Notes: generated by a model not told the origin, from the letters alone. 25,910 nt of DNA from an uncultured bacterium (GCA_900551675.1 URXH01000019.1:1-25910), one strand, 5' to 3'. Shown: positions 6,102 to 14,846, counted from the first letter of the stretch. Numbers and translations are program-made.

Positions 6102-6836
6102 TTAAATATGTCTCTCTGAAGGGTGTAAAATCATTTGTGCAATCTTATCAGAACCGTCAAAATTTCTTGCACGCATTAATTTCGCAGCAGTATCTCTATC
6201 GTAATCTAAAAATCTATGTTCAATTGAAAAACCGCCGTCCTGAAAGTCTGCAATGACATAGCATGCTTTAGCATCCTCTGTCATTGGACGTCCGACACTG
6301 CCGACATTTACAACCGTTTGTTTTTTATTTGTCTGATAGCCTGCAGGCTGATGAGTATGACCGCAGAATATTAAATCCGCATCTGTACCCTCAAGCATTT
6401 CTTCTACTTCATTTAAAGGCATATTCGGAAAAATATTTTCATTGTTACGTCGCGGTGATCCGTGAACAAGCAGAATTTTTACCATCTCAATCTCAAATTC
6501 TTTTTGCGGAGGTAAATTTTTTAAATATTTTTTTCTTTCGTCTTCTAAATAATAAACGTCATCAACAAGGGCGTTTGCCATTACAGGGAAATTCTTTTTT
6601 GCGTTCTCTATTATTTCGGGTGAAAAATCAGAAATCATTTTATCGGTATTACCCTGTATTACAGTCCAGTTATCCTGCTTTTTTACGTAATCAATAACCA
6701 TTCTCGGCTGCGGTCCCGCCATTGCCAAATCACCCAGACAAAACACTTTTTCACATTTATTTTTGTTAATATCATCTACAACAGTTTCAAGCGCCTGAAA
6801 ATTTCCATGGATATCAGATAAAACAGCAACTCTCAT
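6102..6836 (-). CDS. Metallophosphoesterase, YfcE/MJ0936-like
   Basis: A 244-aa calcineurin-like phosphoesterase. Metal-binding motifs appear in order from the chosen start: SDIHGNFQALE (D-x-H), LGDLAMAGPQP (GD), VIQGNTDKM (GN-D), LLVHGSPRRN (H) and FCGHTHQPAG (GHTH), followed by VVNVGSVGRPM. This set is typical of MJ0936/YfcE phosphodiesterases with two divalent metals; the natural substrate is unknown. An in-frame extension to 6905 exists, but ATG6834-6836 is preceded by AAGGAGGG four bases upstream and begins the conserved MRVAVLSDIHGN, so the shorter start is chosen. Only 35 bp separate it from divergent ispG, so the control regions overlap. Confidence 0.88.
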   Translation of the reverse strand: MRVAVLSDIHGNFQALETVVDDINKNKCEKVFCLGDLAMAGPQPRMVIDYVKKQDNWTVIQGNTDKMISDFSPEIIENAKKNFPVMANALVDDVYYLEDERKKYLKNLPPQKEFEIEMVKILLVHGSPRRNNENIFPNMPLNEVEEMLEGTDADLIFCGHTHQPAGYQTNKKQTVVNVGSVGRPMTEDAKACYVIADFQDGGFSIEHRFLDYDRDTAAKLMRARNFDGSDKIAQMILHPSERHI

Positions 6837-6856
6837 TTTTCCCTCCTTAAATTTTA

Positions 6857-6865
6857 TGCTATAAT
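6857..6865 (+). promoter_or_regulatory. Extended -10 element of ispG
   Basis: TGCTATAAT is a perfect extended -10 (TGnTATAAT). It ends 6 nt before ATG6872, so the predicted transcription start falls on or next to the start codon. No good -35 is visible, as often with extended -10 promoters. Confidence 0.6.
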
Positions 6866-6871
6866 AATAAT

Positions 6872-7927
6872 ATGATAAAAAGAAGAAAAACAAAACAATT
6901 AACAATCGGAAACATAAAAATAGGCGGAGACGCTCCTATCAGCGTCCAGTCGATGTGTAATACAGACACAAGGGACATAAAATCAACTCTTTCTCAGATT
7001 AATCAAATGGCAGAAAAAGGATGCGAGCTTGTAAGGCTTGCCGTTTTAAACTCCGATGCCGCAGATGCAATAAAAGAACTTGTCAAAAAGTCGCCGCTGC
7101 CACTGATTGCCGATATACATTTTGACTATAAACTTGCAATTCAATGTATAAATAACGGAATTCATGCACTCAGACTTAACCCCGGCAATATAGGGAAAAA
7201 AGAAAATGTTGAACAAGTTGTAAAACTTGCAAAACAGCAAAAAATCCCTATAAGAATAGGCGTTAATGCAGGTTCTTTAGAAAAACAGCTTCAGGATTTA
7301 GATATCCCGCTGTCTGAAAAAATGGTTCAAAGTGCAATGGGACATATAAAAATTCTTGAAGATCTTGATTTTGATCTGATAAAAGTTTCGCTGAAATCAT
7401 CTGATGTTATGACTACAATCGAAGCATACCGTTCAATTGCAGATAAAATTGCATATCCTCTGCATTTAGGGGTAACAGAAGCCGGAACATTACGTCAGGG
7501 GCTTGTAAAATCTTCAATCGGTCTTGGAACACTGCTTGCCGAAGGCATCGGCGACACAATAAGAGTTTCGCTTACTGAAAAACCGGAAGAGGAAGTAACA
7601 GCCGGCTTTGACATTCTAAAAAGCCTGGGCTTGCGTCATAAAGGTGTAAATTTTATCTCCTGCCCGACATGCGGAAGAACAAGAATAGATTTAATCTCAC
7701 TTGCTAAAAAAGTTGAAGAAAAATTCAAAAATTTAGATAAACCTATTACAATAGCCACCATGGGATGCGCCGTCAACGGTCCGGGAGAAGCAAAACATGC
7801 TGATTTTGGTATTGCTGGCGGTGTAGGTGAAGGTATTGTTTTTAAAAAAGGTGAAATTATAGCTAAAGTTCCGGAAGAACAGCTTCTTGAAAAGTTGGAA
7901 GAAATTATAACAAAATCATACGAATAA
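6872..7927 (+). CDS. ispG: 4-hydroxy-3-methylbut-2-enyl diphosphate synthase (flavodoxin/ferredoxin)
   Basis: IspG (GcpE), the iron-sulfur enzyme converting methylerythritol cyclodiphosphate to HMBPP in the MEP isoprenoid pathway. The 351-aa length is typical of the short bacterial form. Visible signatures: PISVQSMCNTDTRD (22-35), ELVRLAV (52-58), PLIADIHFDYKLAI (77-90), ALRLNPGNIG (99-108), RIGVNAGSLE (128-137), HLGVTEAGT (198-206), then the 4Fe-4S ligands Cys264 and Cys267 (SCPTCGRT) and Cys299 (MGCAVNGPGEA) with Glu306. The N-terminus MIKRRKTKQLTIGN aligns with the family start, and no other Met precedes QSM, so ATG6872 is right although there is no Shine-Dalgarno; see the extended -10 just upstream. 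Confidence 0.96.
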   Translation: MIKRRKTKQLTIGNIKIGGDAPISVQSMCNTDTRDIKSTLSQINQMAEKGCELVRLAVLNSDAADAIKELVKKSPLPLIADIHFDYKLAIQCINNGIHALRLNPGNIGKKENVEQVVKLAKQQKIPIRIGVNAGSLEKQLQDLDIPLSEKMVQSAMGHIKILEDLDFDLIKVSLKSSDVMTTIEAYRSIADKIAYPLHLGVTEAGTLRQGLVKSSIGLGTLLAEGIGDTIRVSLTEKPEEEVTAGFDILKSLGLRHKGVNFISCPTCGRTRIDLISLAKKVEEKFKNLDKPITIATMGCAVNGPGEAKHADFGIAGGVGEGIVFKKGEIIAKVPEEQLLEKLEEIITKSYE

Positions 7928-7964
7928 TTTATAGCAAAATTTTTGTAAAGAAATTATAATATTT

Positions 7965-7993
7965 TTGTAACTGCAAGTGAAATATATTATAAT
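7965..7993 (+). promoter_or_regulatory. Promoter of the 8016 gene
   Basis: TTGTAA (7965-7970), a 17-bp spacer and a perfect TATAAT (7988-7993) give a predicted start near 8000, shortly before the ribosome binding site AGAGG and ATG8016. Confidence 0.65.
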
Positions 7994-8015
7994 TTTATAA
8001 ATAACAGAGGTAAAA

Positions 8016-8339
8016 ATGAAAAAAAGTTTATTAATTTTAAGTTTAACAGCATTGTTCACAACATTACCAGGTTATGCGGAATTAACAACTGCTGATACTG
8101 TTAATCCTGATTATATGAGGAACCACGGATATTCATCTGCATTCATTCAGGCGACACAAAAATCAATAGCTCAAAGTAACGGTGAACCGCTTACAGAACC
8201 TGTTGAAAAAGAATATTACAACCAGCCTGTTGTAAAAGCTGTAAGAAGATTTTTTATGTATCTGGATCCTGCCTATGATAATCACTCATTTATGAATGAC
8301 CATGATGTACATACATCACCGCATTATGAAGATTTATAA
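8016..8339 (+). CDS. Small exported protein of unknown function (107 aa)
   Basis: A 107-aa protein with a clear Sec signal peptide: KK at the N-terminus, a hydrophobic core (LLILSLTALFTTL) and a likely cleavage site after residue 21 (PGYA-ELTTAD). The mature ~86-aa chain is polar and hydrophilic, with RRFFMYLDPAYDNHSFMNDHD and several His/Asp residues at the C-terminus. That could bind metal but matches no motif I know. It contains no Cys and no further membrane segment. It has its own promoter (7965-7993), a good AGAGG ribosome binding site and a strong terminator (8357-8398), so it is monocistronic, as expected for a well-expressed small periplasmic or secreted protein. Confidence 0.75.
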   Translation: MKKSLLILSLTALFTTLPGYAELTTADTVNPDYMRNHGYSSAFIQATQKSIAQSNGEPLTEPVEKEYYNQPVVKAVRRFFMYLDPAYDNHSFMNDHDVHTSPHYEDL

Positions 8340-8356
8340 TTATAACTTTTTAAATT

Positions 8357-8398
8357 AAAAAATCGGCAGATAAATATAAAAATTTGCCGATTTTTTTT
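8357..8398. terminator. Intrinsic terminator after the 8016 gene
   Basis: AAAAAATCGGCA (8357-8368) pairs perfectly with TGCCGATTTTTT (8385-8396), followed by two more T residues. The A-run on the left means it could also act on the minus strand. Confidence 0.85.
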
Positions 8399-8535
8399 AA
8401 TTTATTAACACATGAAATTTTTATGAGTTATGATATTTATTGAACAATACCAGACTTGGAAAAATACATTTATTAAATGAGCTAAATTATGATAAAAAGA
8501 AATATTATCATAATATCAGGGAGTAAGAGAGGACG

Positions 8536-10494
8536 ATGAGAATAAAAAAAATACTAATAATATTATTTATGATGGTTTTGACCTGTATATCCGCAAAAGC
8601 AGAAGATATTTCTCCAATATTAACAGCCAGAAAACCGGATATTCTGTCTACAAACAAGCTCATCGAAAATGATTCTAATGCAATAAATTTGGACAATTCA
8701 GACGTAATAACAATTCCCGACACAGAGGACTCTCCTGTATTTCAACCGTATCGGCCGGCTAAAGATGAAGTTGTATTCAGCTACACAAAAAATTTGATTA
8801 ATGCTATTGACCCCACCGCATACACAAACAGAAAAGGGAGTTATCTGCCTGGGGCAAGAGGTATTAACCAGCTGGTAATTTACACTCCTGCATACGGTCC
8901 GCGTACAAATACAAATGAATTTGGCGCCGAAGCTATAGTAGAAGGGAATACTGTAACAGAATTGTCAGGGGCAGATTCTTTGATACCGCCAAACGGCATA
9001 GTAATAAGCGGACATGGAAATGCTAAAAAATGGATGAACTCAAGTATTAAAATCGGCACAAAAATTTATATAGATAAATCTTCAAATCTGGTTTATACAT
9101 ACACAACATCTGAAAGTTATATATTTGAATCTGAAAAGAAAATTCATGAAGCAGAACAGATGCTTGAATACTACAAAAGTTTAAGTCCGGATTACAACTG
9201 GAAATTTCCTAACAGTTATATAAATGATGCAAAAAATTACCTCAAAAAAGCCAGAAAAAATCCTGATGAAGTAAAAAAATATTCACAACTTGCTATAGAA
9301 TCGGCAAATGACGCATTAAAAAGCGTTGTTCCATATAAAAAAGGAGAACTCAAAGGGATATGGCTAAGACCTGTAGAAACAACTGAAAAACAAATAGAAA
9401 CCACTCTTGACAGATTGGAAAATGCAGGGATAGATAATATATTTTTGGAAACATATTTTCATGGCAAAACAATATTCCCGAGCCAAACAATGGAGGCTTA
9501 CGGATTTACCCCTCAATATGAAAAATTCGCAGGTATAGATCCGCTTGAAATATGGATCAAAGAAGCTCACAAACGCGGAATTAAAATTCATGTATGGTTT
9601 GAAACATTCTATGCCGGACCGCAAAATCCTAAAGACAACCCTAAAAGCATACTCGGAATGAATCCATCGTGGGGAAATAAAACGAAAAAAGAAACAGACT
9701 CTTTTGAACCTTCGAAATCGACATCTGAGCATAACGGCTATTTTTTAGACCCGGCAAATCCTTATGTACAAGATTTTTTAGTAAAACTGGTTGATGAAAT
9801 TATAACAAGGTACAAACCTGACGGTATAAATCTTGATTATATAAGATACCCGAATTGCGTTTCTTTGAATGAAGATTCAAACTGGGGTTATACAGATTAT
9901 GCAAGAGAAGATTTTAGAATGATTTACGGAGTTGATCCGGTCAATATCTTAAAATCAGACCCGCTGTGGCTGGAATGGAATAATTACAGACGCGAACAAA
10001 TTACAAATATGGTAAAAAAAATCGGAGAACTCGGCAGACGCAAACATACATACATAAGCGCGGTAATTTTTCCTGACAGAAAAGCAGCACTTGAGCATAA
10101 ACAGCAGGATTGGAAAATTTGGTCAACAAGAGGCTATATAAACGGTTTTACTCCGCTATTTTTAACATGTGATTCCAAAACCGCAAACAAAATGATGACA
10201 GATGTAATTAATGCATCATCAGGAAATACTGATTTTTATGCAGGATTATTTGTAACATTTATGGGCGGCACAGATGAAGATTTAATCAGATTAATCCATG
10301 AAGCAAGAAAAGTTAATGCAAAAGGGGTTATTCTGTTTGATTATGCACACTTGAATAACAAATATATAAATACGTTATCCAAAAGTGTATTTGCATCACA
10401 GTCGCCATTCAAGCCTAATTTCAGAATCGGTCAGCCCGGCCCTCAGCTTCAACCTCAGGATACCAAAGGCTGGTGGATTTTCAAAAAAGATTAG
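8536..10494 (+). CDS. Secreted GHL10-type glycoside hydrolase-like protein
   Basis: A 652-aa exported protein. Residues 1-22 are a signal peptide (cleavage after ISAKA). Residues ~90-190 form an N-terminal domain with LVIYTPAYGPRTNTNEFG and IPPNGIVISGHGNAKKWM, a pattern seen ahead of GHL10 domains. Residues ~195-265 are helical and charged. Residues ~270-600 are the glycosyl-hydrolase-like 10 TIM barrel: GELKGIWLRPVE, IDNIFLETYFHG, GIKIHVWFETFYAG, then the signature GINLDYIRYP with conserved Asp434, and GVILFDYAHLN near the end. Family members are thought to act on peptidoglycan or other surface glycans; substrate unknown. AGAGGA precedes the ATG. It lies 25 bp upstream of comEC, on the same strand. 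Confidence 0.85.
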   Translation: MRIKKILIILFMMVLTCISAKAEDISPILTARKPDILSTNKLIENDSNAINLDNSDVITIPDTEDSPVFQPYRPAKDEVVFSYTKNLINAIDPTAYTNRKGSYLPGARGINQLVIYTPAYGPRTNTNEFGAEAIVEGNTVTELSGADSLIPPNGIVISGHGNAKKWMNSSIKIGTKIYIDKSSNLVYTYTTSESYIFESEKKIHEAEQMLEYYKSLSPDYNWKFPNSYINDAKNYLKKARKNPDEVKKYSQLAIESANDALKSVVPYKKGELKGIWLRPVETTEKQIETTLDRLENAGIDNIFLETYFHGKTIFPSQTMEAYGFTPQYEKFAGIDPLEIWIKEAHKRGIKIHVWFETFYAGPQNPKDNPKSILGMNPSWGNKTKKETDSFEPSKSTSEHNGYFLDPANPYVQDFLVKLVDEIITRYKPDGINLDYIRYPNCVSLNEDSNWGYTDYAREDFRMIYGVDPVNILKSDPLWLEWNNYRREQITNMVKKIGELGRRKHTYISAVIFPDRKAALEHKQQDWKIWSTRGYINGFTPLFLTCDSKTANKMMTDVINASSGNTDFYAGLFVTFMGGTDEDLIRLIHEARKVNAKGVILFDYAHLNNKYINTLSKSVFASQSPFKPNFRIGQPGPQLQPQDTKGWWIFKKD

Positions 10495-10506
10495 CTGATT
10501 TTAGTG

Positions 10507-10512
10507 TATAAT
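10507..10512 (+). promoter_or_regulatory. -10 box immediately before comEC
   Basis: A perfect TATAAT lies between the upstream stop codon and ATG10520, ending 7 nt before the ATG. No recognisable -35 lies at 16-18 bp. With no Shine-Dalgarno before comEC, it may drive a leaderless transcript. Confidence 0.4.
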
Positions 10513-10519
10513 CTAGTTA

Positions 10520-12898
10520 ATGATTAATAACACAATTAACACAGTTGTTCAAAATAAAAATGCTGTAATGTTTATTACGGCATTAATATTCATGGCAGGT
10601 ATTCTTGCTTATTTCAACGATAACGCAATCTTGTGTGCCGGAATTTTAAGCATACTTGCAATTATTGCAATTTTGAAAAATTTTATTCCTTTAAAATACG
10701 TATTTCTCTGGGTAATCATATTTTATCTGGGATTTTTTAATGCATATTCAAAAACACATATAACAGACGGGCTTGTCCCGTTTGCAGGCCATGATGCGGT
10801 AATTCAGGGGCAGATCATATCAATTCCAAACAGCAGTACTCCAGAAAAAACAAAATTTTTCTTTAAAGCTGACAAAATTAACGGAAACAATATATCGGGC
10901 AAAACTCTTGTAACATTTAGCGGAAATAATTTTTCAAATCTGAAAATAGGAAACAAATACGAACTTTCAGGAAGATTAAGAATTCCTTTTAAATCAAGCA
11001 ATCCTTCGCAATTTGATTATGGAAAGTATTTGAGAAATTACGATACATTTACTGTATTTTATTCTGACAATGCGAAATTTATAAACAGCAGTCTGACGCC
11101 AAAATGGAAATTCGTCCAAAAACTGAATAAACTCAGAGACAAAATTATAAATGTGCACGCTAAATATTTAAAATCACCGAATCTTGAAATCTTAGGCGGA
11201 GTTGTATTTGGCGATGACGCTGTTGCACCGCCTGATTATATTAAGACATCTTTTGTCAATTCAGGTTTATTGCATATTCTTGCGGCTTCAGGAATGAACG
11301 TTGCTTTTATATATGCCTTCTGGGTATTTTTCATGCGCAGGCTGCGTATGCCGTTCAAATTCATGGTAATTTCTGGTATGGGGATTGTCATAATTTATAC
11401 ATTTATGACAGGACTCGGAGCTTCTGTTATTAGAGCCGCATTAATGCTCTTATTCATACTCGCAGGGAAATTAATTGACAGAGATGCTCATACAGTATCG
11501 CTTCTATCTTTTGTTGCGATGGTAATGCTTATATACAATCCTGCATTTATAAATAATGTAGGTTTTCAGCTTTCATTCATCGTAACTTTCGGACTTCTGA
11601 CCACAGCTAATGTAATTTTTGAAAAATACAAAGATTCTAAAATCCCGCAATGGCTTACAAGCGCACTATTAATCCCTGTGATTGCACAAATATGGGTTGC
11701 GCCGATACAGATGTTCTATTTTAACACTTTCAGCACATATTCAATTCTTGCAAATATTTTCAGCATGCCTTTTTTAAGCGTAATAAGCTTCGGCGGGTTT
11801 ATCAGTTCTATTATTGCCATATTCTCGCCGTTAAGCGACAAACTCTGTATGATTATTGATGTAATCTTGAATTTTGTACTTCACATACTTGTCTATATAT
11901 CAAATTTATTCGCAAATCTTCCGGCCTCGCTTATTACAACAACTCACCCGAATATTTTCCAGATATTTATTTACTACGGAATAATCCTTTTTCTCACTCT
12001 TTCTATTAAAAGAGGGTTTAACAAAAAACTTGTATATACCTGTATAATTTCAGGAATTATACTCATGCTGACACTAATAAATGTTTCTTCAAAAAATCTG
12101 GAAATTATAGCATTTGATGTTCAAAATGCCGACTGCTTCCTAATCAAGACTCCCGAAAATAAATATTTTATAATTGATACCGGCAGAGCAGGCTACAAGG
12201 GCAGTAACGCGCAGGCAAATTCAATTATCATAAAATATCTTAAAGACAGAGGGATTAAAAATATAGAAGGAATGTTAATAACTCACTTTGATAACGACCA
12301 CTCAGGAGGCGCCGTTGATATTATGCAGACAATGAATGTAAAACAGGTCTATATAAATTCTTTTGATGACAAATCAGTTACATCAGAAAAAATTTACAAA
12401 ACACTGACAGAATTGAAAATACCTGCAAAGATTCCTGCCTCCGATAAATCTATATATACTGAAAATAATATGAATATTCAAACATATCTTATAAACACGC
12501 AAGAAGATAATGAAAAATCCATAATAACCCTTTTAAGTTATAAAGATTTTGACATGCTATTCACAGGCGATGCAGGAATAGAAACTCTTGAAAAATTGAA
12601 GAAGAATATTCCGCATAATGTTGAAGTTCTGAAAGTCGGTCATCACGGCGGTCCGCATGTCGTAAATTCAGATATACTGAATCACTTAAATACGCAAGTT
12701 TCCATAATTTCCACAGGTCCAAACTCTTTCGGTCATCCAAACCGCGGAACCCTTGATATCCTGAGAAATACAGATATTTATAGAACAGACCGAAACAATT
12801 CGATAAAAATAGAATCTGACGGAACTGACTATACTGTTTACACTTACAACAAAGACAAAAAGAAATATATAAAATCAAAAGAATTTATAACTAATTAA
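10520..12898 (+). CDS. comEC: ComEC/Rec2 DNA-uptake channel protein
   Basis: A 792-aa inner-membrane protein with all three ComEC parts. The N-terminal membrane segments plus soluble DUF4131-like OB domain cover ~15-200 (PFAGHDAVIQGQIISIP, KYELSGRLRIPF, NPSQFDYGKYL). The Competence domain covers ~225-510 (LLHILAASGMNVAFIY, GASVIRAALMLLFILAG, NNVGFQLSFIVTFGLL). The C-terminal metallo-beta-lactamase domain covers ~530-780, with metal ligands in THFDNDHSGG (His589, Asp591, Asp593, His594), LFTGDAG, VLKVGHHGG and ISTGPNSFGHPN. It would carry single-stranded DNA across the inner membrane during natural transformation, the MBL domain perhaps degrading one strand. No Shine-Dalgarno precedes ATG10520. 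Its stop overlaps that of convergent pyrF. Confidence 0.93.
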   Translation: MINNTINTVVQNKNAVMFITALIFMAGILAYFNDNAILCAGILSILAIIAILKNFIPLKYVFLWVIIFYLGFFNAYSKTHITDGLVPFAGHDAVIQGQIISIPNSSTPEKTKFFFKADKINGNNISGKTLVTFSGNNFSNLKIGNKYELSGRLRIPFKSSNPSQFDYGKYLRNYDTFTVFYSDNAKFINSSLTPKWKFVQKLNKLRDKIINVHAKYLKSPNLEILGGVVFGDDAVAPPDYIKTSFVNSGLLHILAASGMNVAFIYAFWVFFMRRLRMPFKFMVISGMGIVIIYTFMTGLGASVIRAALMLLFILAGKLIDRDAHTVSLLSFVAMVMLIYNPAFINNVGFQLSFIVTFGLLTTANVIFEKYKDSKIPQWLTSALLIPVIAQIWVAPIQMFYFNTFSTYSILANIFSMPFLSVISFGGFISSIIAIFSPLSDKLCMIIDVILNFVLHILVYISNLFANLPASLITTTHPNIFQIFIYYGIILFLTLSIKRGFNKKLVYTCIISGIILMLTLINVSSKNLEIIAFDVQNADCFLIKTPENKYFIIDTGRAGYKGSNAQANSIIIKYLKDRGIKNIEGMLITHFDNDHSGGAVDIMQTMNVKQVYINSFDDKSVTSEKIYKTLTELKIPAKIPASDKSIYTENNMNIQTYLINTQEDNEKSIITLLSYKDFDMLFTGDAGIETLEKLKKNIPHNVEVLKVGHHGGPHVVNSDILNHLNTQVSIISTGPNSFGHPNRGTLDILRNTDIYRTDRNNSIKIESDGTDYTVYTYNKDKKKYIKSKEFITN

Positions 12899-13653
12899 AC
12901 ACAAGAAACCTTATCTGCAAGCGCTGTTTCTATTTCGTCAATAATCAAAGATGCAGCGCCTATTCTGTCATCAGCAGAAGTAATCGGGCGTCCTACAACC
13001 ATAAAATCGACTCCGGATAATATCGCATCCCGCGGAGTATCAACTCTCACCTGATCATTGACGGAAGCCCAGGTCGGACGGGTTGCGGGACATAAAATTA
13101 TAAAATCATCACCTATTTCTTTTCTAATTCTTCTTGCCTCTTCGGCACTTGCCACAACTCCGTCCAGTCCCGAGTCTTTTGCAACTTTAGCAAGCTGCAA
13201 TACAAAATCTTCAATATTTCTGTCTACACACAATTCTGTTGTTAAAGTTTTCTGTCCGAAACTTGAAAGTAACGTAACACCTAGAATTGTCGGAGGTTCG
13301 ACTCCCATAGACTTTGCAGCCGCACGGGAAGCTTTCACAACAGAAGAAGTCATCTTAGAACCGCCCTGAATATGTACATTGAAAAAATTAATATTATTTT
13401 TAACCAGACTGATACAAGCTTTCTGAACAGTATGCGGAATATCATGAAATTTACAGTCATAATAACATTTTGCGCCATGCTCTTCAAGAAGTCTGAACGC
13501 TTCAAATCCGTAATTAACAATCAAAGGCAGACCTATTTTAAAATAACCGACATAATCTTTGAGCTCTCTTACAAGATCTTCCGCCTCTTTTAAATTGTCA
13601 ACATCCAATGCTAAAATAATTCTGTCTTTAGCTGTTTCAGGTTTATCAATCAT
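12898..13653 (-). CDS. pyrF: Orotidine 5'-phosphate decarboxylase
   Basis: PyrF converts OMP to UMP in pyrimidine synthesis. Family motifs are LALDVDNLKEAEDL at the N-terminus, FKIGLPLIVNYG, the catalytic YYDCKFHDIPHTV (Asp66, Lys68, Asp71 from this start), HIQGGSKM, and the phosphate-binding SGVDFMVVGRPITSADD. Length is ~251 aa, normal for the family. In-frame codons reach upstream to a TTG at 13692 and an ATG at 13662, but those lie inside or 1 nt after the promoter boxes. ATG13653, giving MIDKPETAKDRIILALDVDN, suits the family best. No Shine-Dalgarno is present. The stop (12895-12897) lies inside a shared TTAA that also ends comEC; coordinates are given without the stop codon. Confidence 0.92.
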
Positions 13654-13663
13654 ATTAAACATG

Positions 13664-13692
13664 AATATATCACTACAAAAAAATAAAATCAA
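13664..13692 (-). promoter_or_regulatory. Promoter of pyrF
   Basis: On the minus strand TTGATT (13692-13687), a 17-bp spacer and TATATT (13669-13664) predict a start near 13657, about 4 nt before ATG13653. The leader is therefore too short for a ribosome binding site. Confidence 0.6.
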
Positions 13693-13737
13693 CCCGTAAG
13701 AGAATTAGGATGATTGTTTGATTGTTTATTACCTCCA

Positions 13738-14817
13738 TTACAAATCTTCAATAATTGTATCGGGAAGTTCAGGCAAATCTTTGGAATATTTGCATCCGAG
13801 TTTTTCGAGTTTTTCAATCTGGGTAATTATATTACCGCGCCCGCTCAATTTCTTTAAAGAACTTGAGAGATTATCCTGTATTTTAAGAAGTTCTTTCAAA
13901 AGATCAGCAAATTTATCATGAACGCTTGTACACAAATCAGCCATTTCCATAATATTTTTATTCTGCCTGTCAACAACATGGAAAGCATTAATAATTTTCA
14001 GTGCAGCAAGAAGAGTTGACGGCGATACAGGCATAACTTTATTTTTCCAGGCAAAATCCCACAATGCACAGTCATCGCAAAACATCATAGAATAGCAGCT
14101 CTCTATCGGGATAAACATTAAAACATAATCAGGAGAAGCTTCCTCAATTGAATAATCTCTTTTTGCAAGTCCTGAAATATGTGCCTTTGTAGAATCAACA
14201 AACTGCTTTAAATGAATTTGTTTTTCAGCGTCATCCTGTGTATTTACAAATCCTTCCCACGCTGAAAAAGACGTTTTGCTGTCAATATAAACACATCTGC
14301 CGCCAGGGAGAAAAACAGTTGCATCAGGTCTTCCTTCTGCCGTACCCATCTGAATTTTATATTCTTCATCTTTTCTCAGTCCTGATGATTCCAAAACTCT
14401 TTCAAGAACAATTTCACCCCAGCGCCCTGAAGCTCTGTTGTCAGATTTCATAACATTAACAAGAGAATTGGCATCATGAGATATTTTATTTCCAGTCTCC
14501 AGAAAACTTTTTATATTCATATCAAATTTTGTAAAATTCTCTGTTTCTGCCTTGAAATTTTGCTCGGCGCGCTTTTCAAAATCTTCAATTTTTTCTTTAA
14601 AACGTTTAAAAAATTCATCAAGTTTTTCACGGTTTTGGCTTGATAATTCCGAAGAACTTTCCTTAAAGATTTTATTTGCCGTATTTTCAAAATAAAGCTT
14701 CATCTGTTCAAGCATCAAATCTTGAGACGCTCTATTACTTTTATCAATAACTTTAAACGGAACAAATACGCACAAAGCACCGATAAAAAAACCAGCCAAA
14801 AATATTAAAATTTCCAT
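13738..14817 (-). CDS. rmuC: RmuC family protein
   Basis: A 359-aa protein of the RmuC family, which limits DNA rearrangements and contains a predicted nuclease-like core. The N-terminal membrane anchor covers residues ~2-22 (EILIFLAGFFIGALCVFV). A coiled-coil-prone charged stretch follows to about 100 (EKLDEFFKRFKEKIEDFEKR). The RmuC core then has the signatures ASGRWGEIVLERVLESSGL, PDATVFLPGGRCVYIDSK, SPDYVLMFIPIESCY and VMPVSPSTLLAALKII. ATG14817 is chosen over an in-frame GTG at 14826 because AGAGGTG lies 6 nt upstream of the ATG and overlaps the GTG. A TATAAT box lies at 14841-14846 (minus). The next gene downstream on the strand is pyrF, which has its own promoter. Confidence 0.92.
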   Translation of the reverse strand: MEILIFLAGFFIGALCVFVPFKVIDKSNRASQDLMLEQMKLYFENTANKIFKESSSELSSQNREKLDEFFKRFKEKIEDFEKRAEQNFKAETENFTKFDMNIKSFLETGNKISHDANSLVNVMKSDNRASGRWGEIVLERVLESSGLRKDEEYKIQMGTAEGRPDATVFLPGGRCVYIDSKTSFSAWEGFVNTQDDAEKQIHLKQFVDSTKAHISGLAKRDYSIEEASPDYVLMFIPIESCYSMMFCDDCALWDFAWKNKVMPVSPSTLLAALKIINAFHVVDRQNKNIMEMADLCTSVHDKFADLLKELLKIQDNLSSSLKKLSGRGNIITQIEKLEKLGCKYSKDLPELPDTIIEDL

Positions 14818-14840
14818 ACCCTTCACCTCTCATTACTCTA

Positions 14841-14846
14841 ATTATA
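14841..14846 (-). promoter_or_regulatory. -10 box of rmuC
   Basis: A perfect TATAAT on the minus strand lies 23 bp before the ATG, with a ribosome binding site between. The -35 region (TTTTTA, 17 bp upstream) is weak. Confidence 0.45.

Noticed and set aside
6837..6905. N-terminal extension of the phosphoesterase
   Set aside because: The extension (FFFFLSYYYYS) overlaps ispG's start, has no ribosome binding site and precedes a better-supported ATG with AAGGAGGG.
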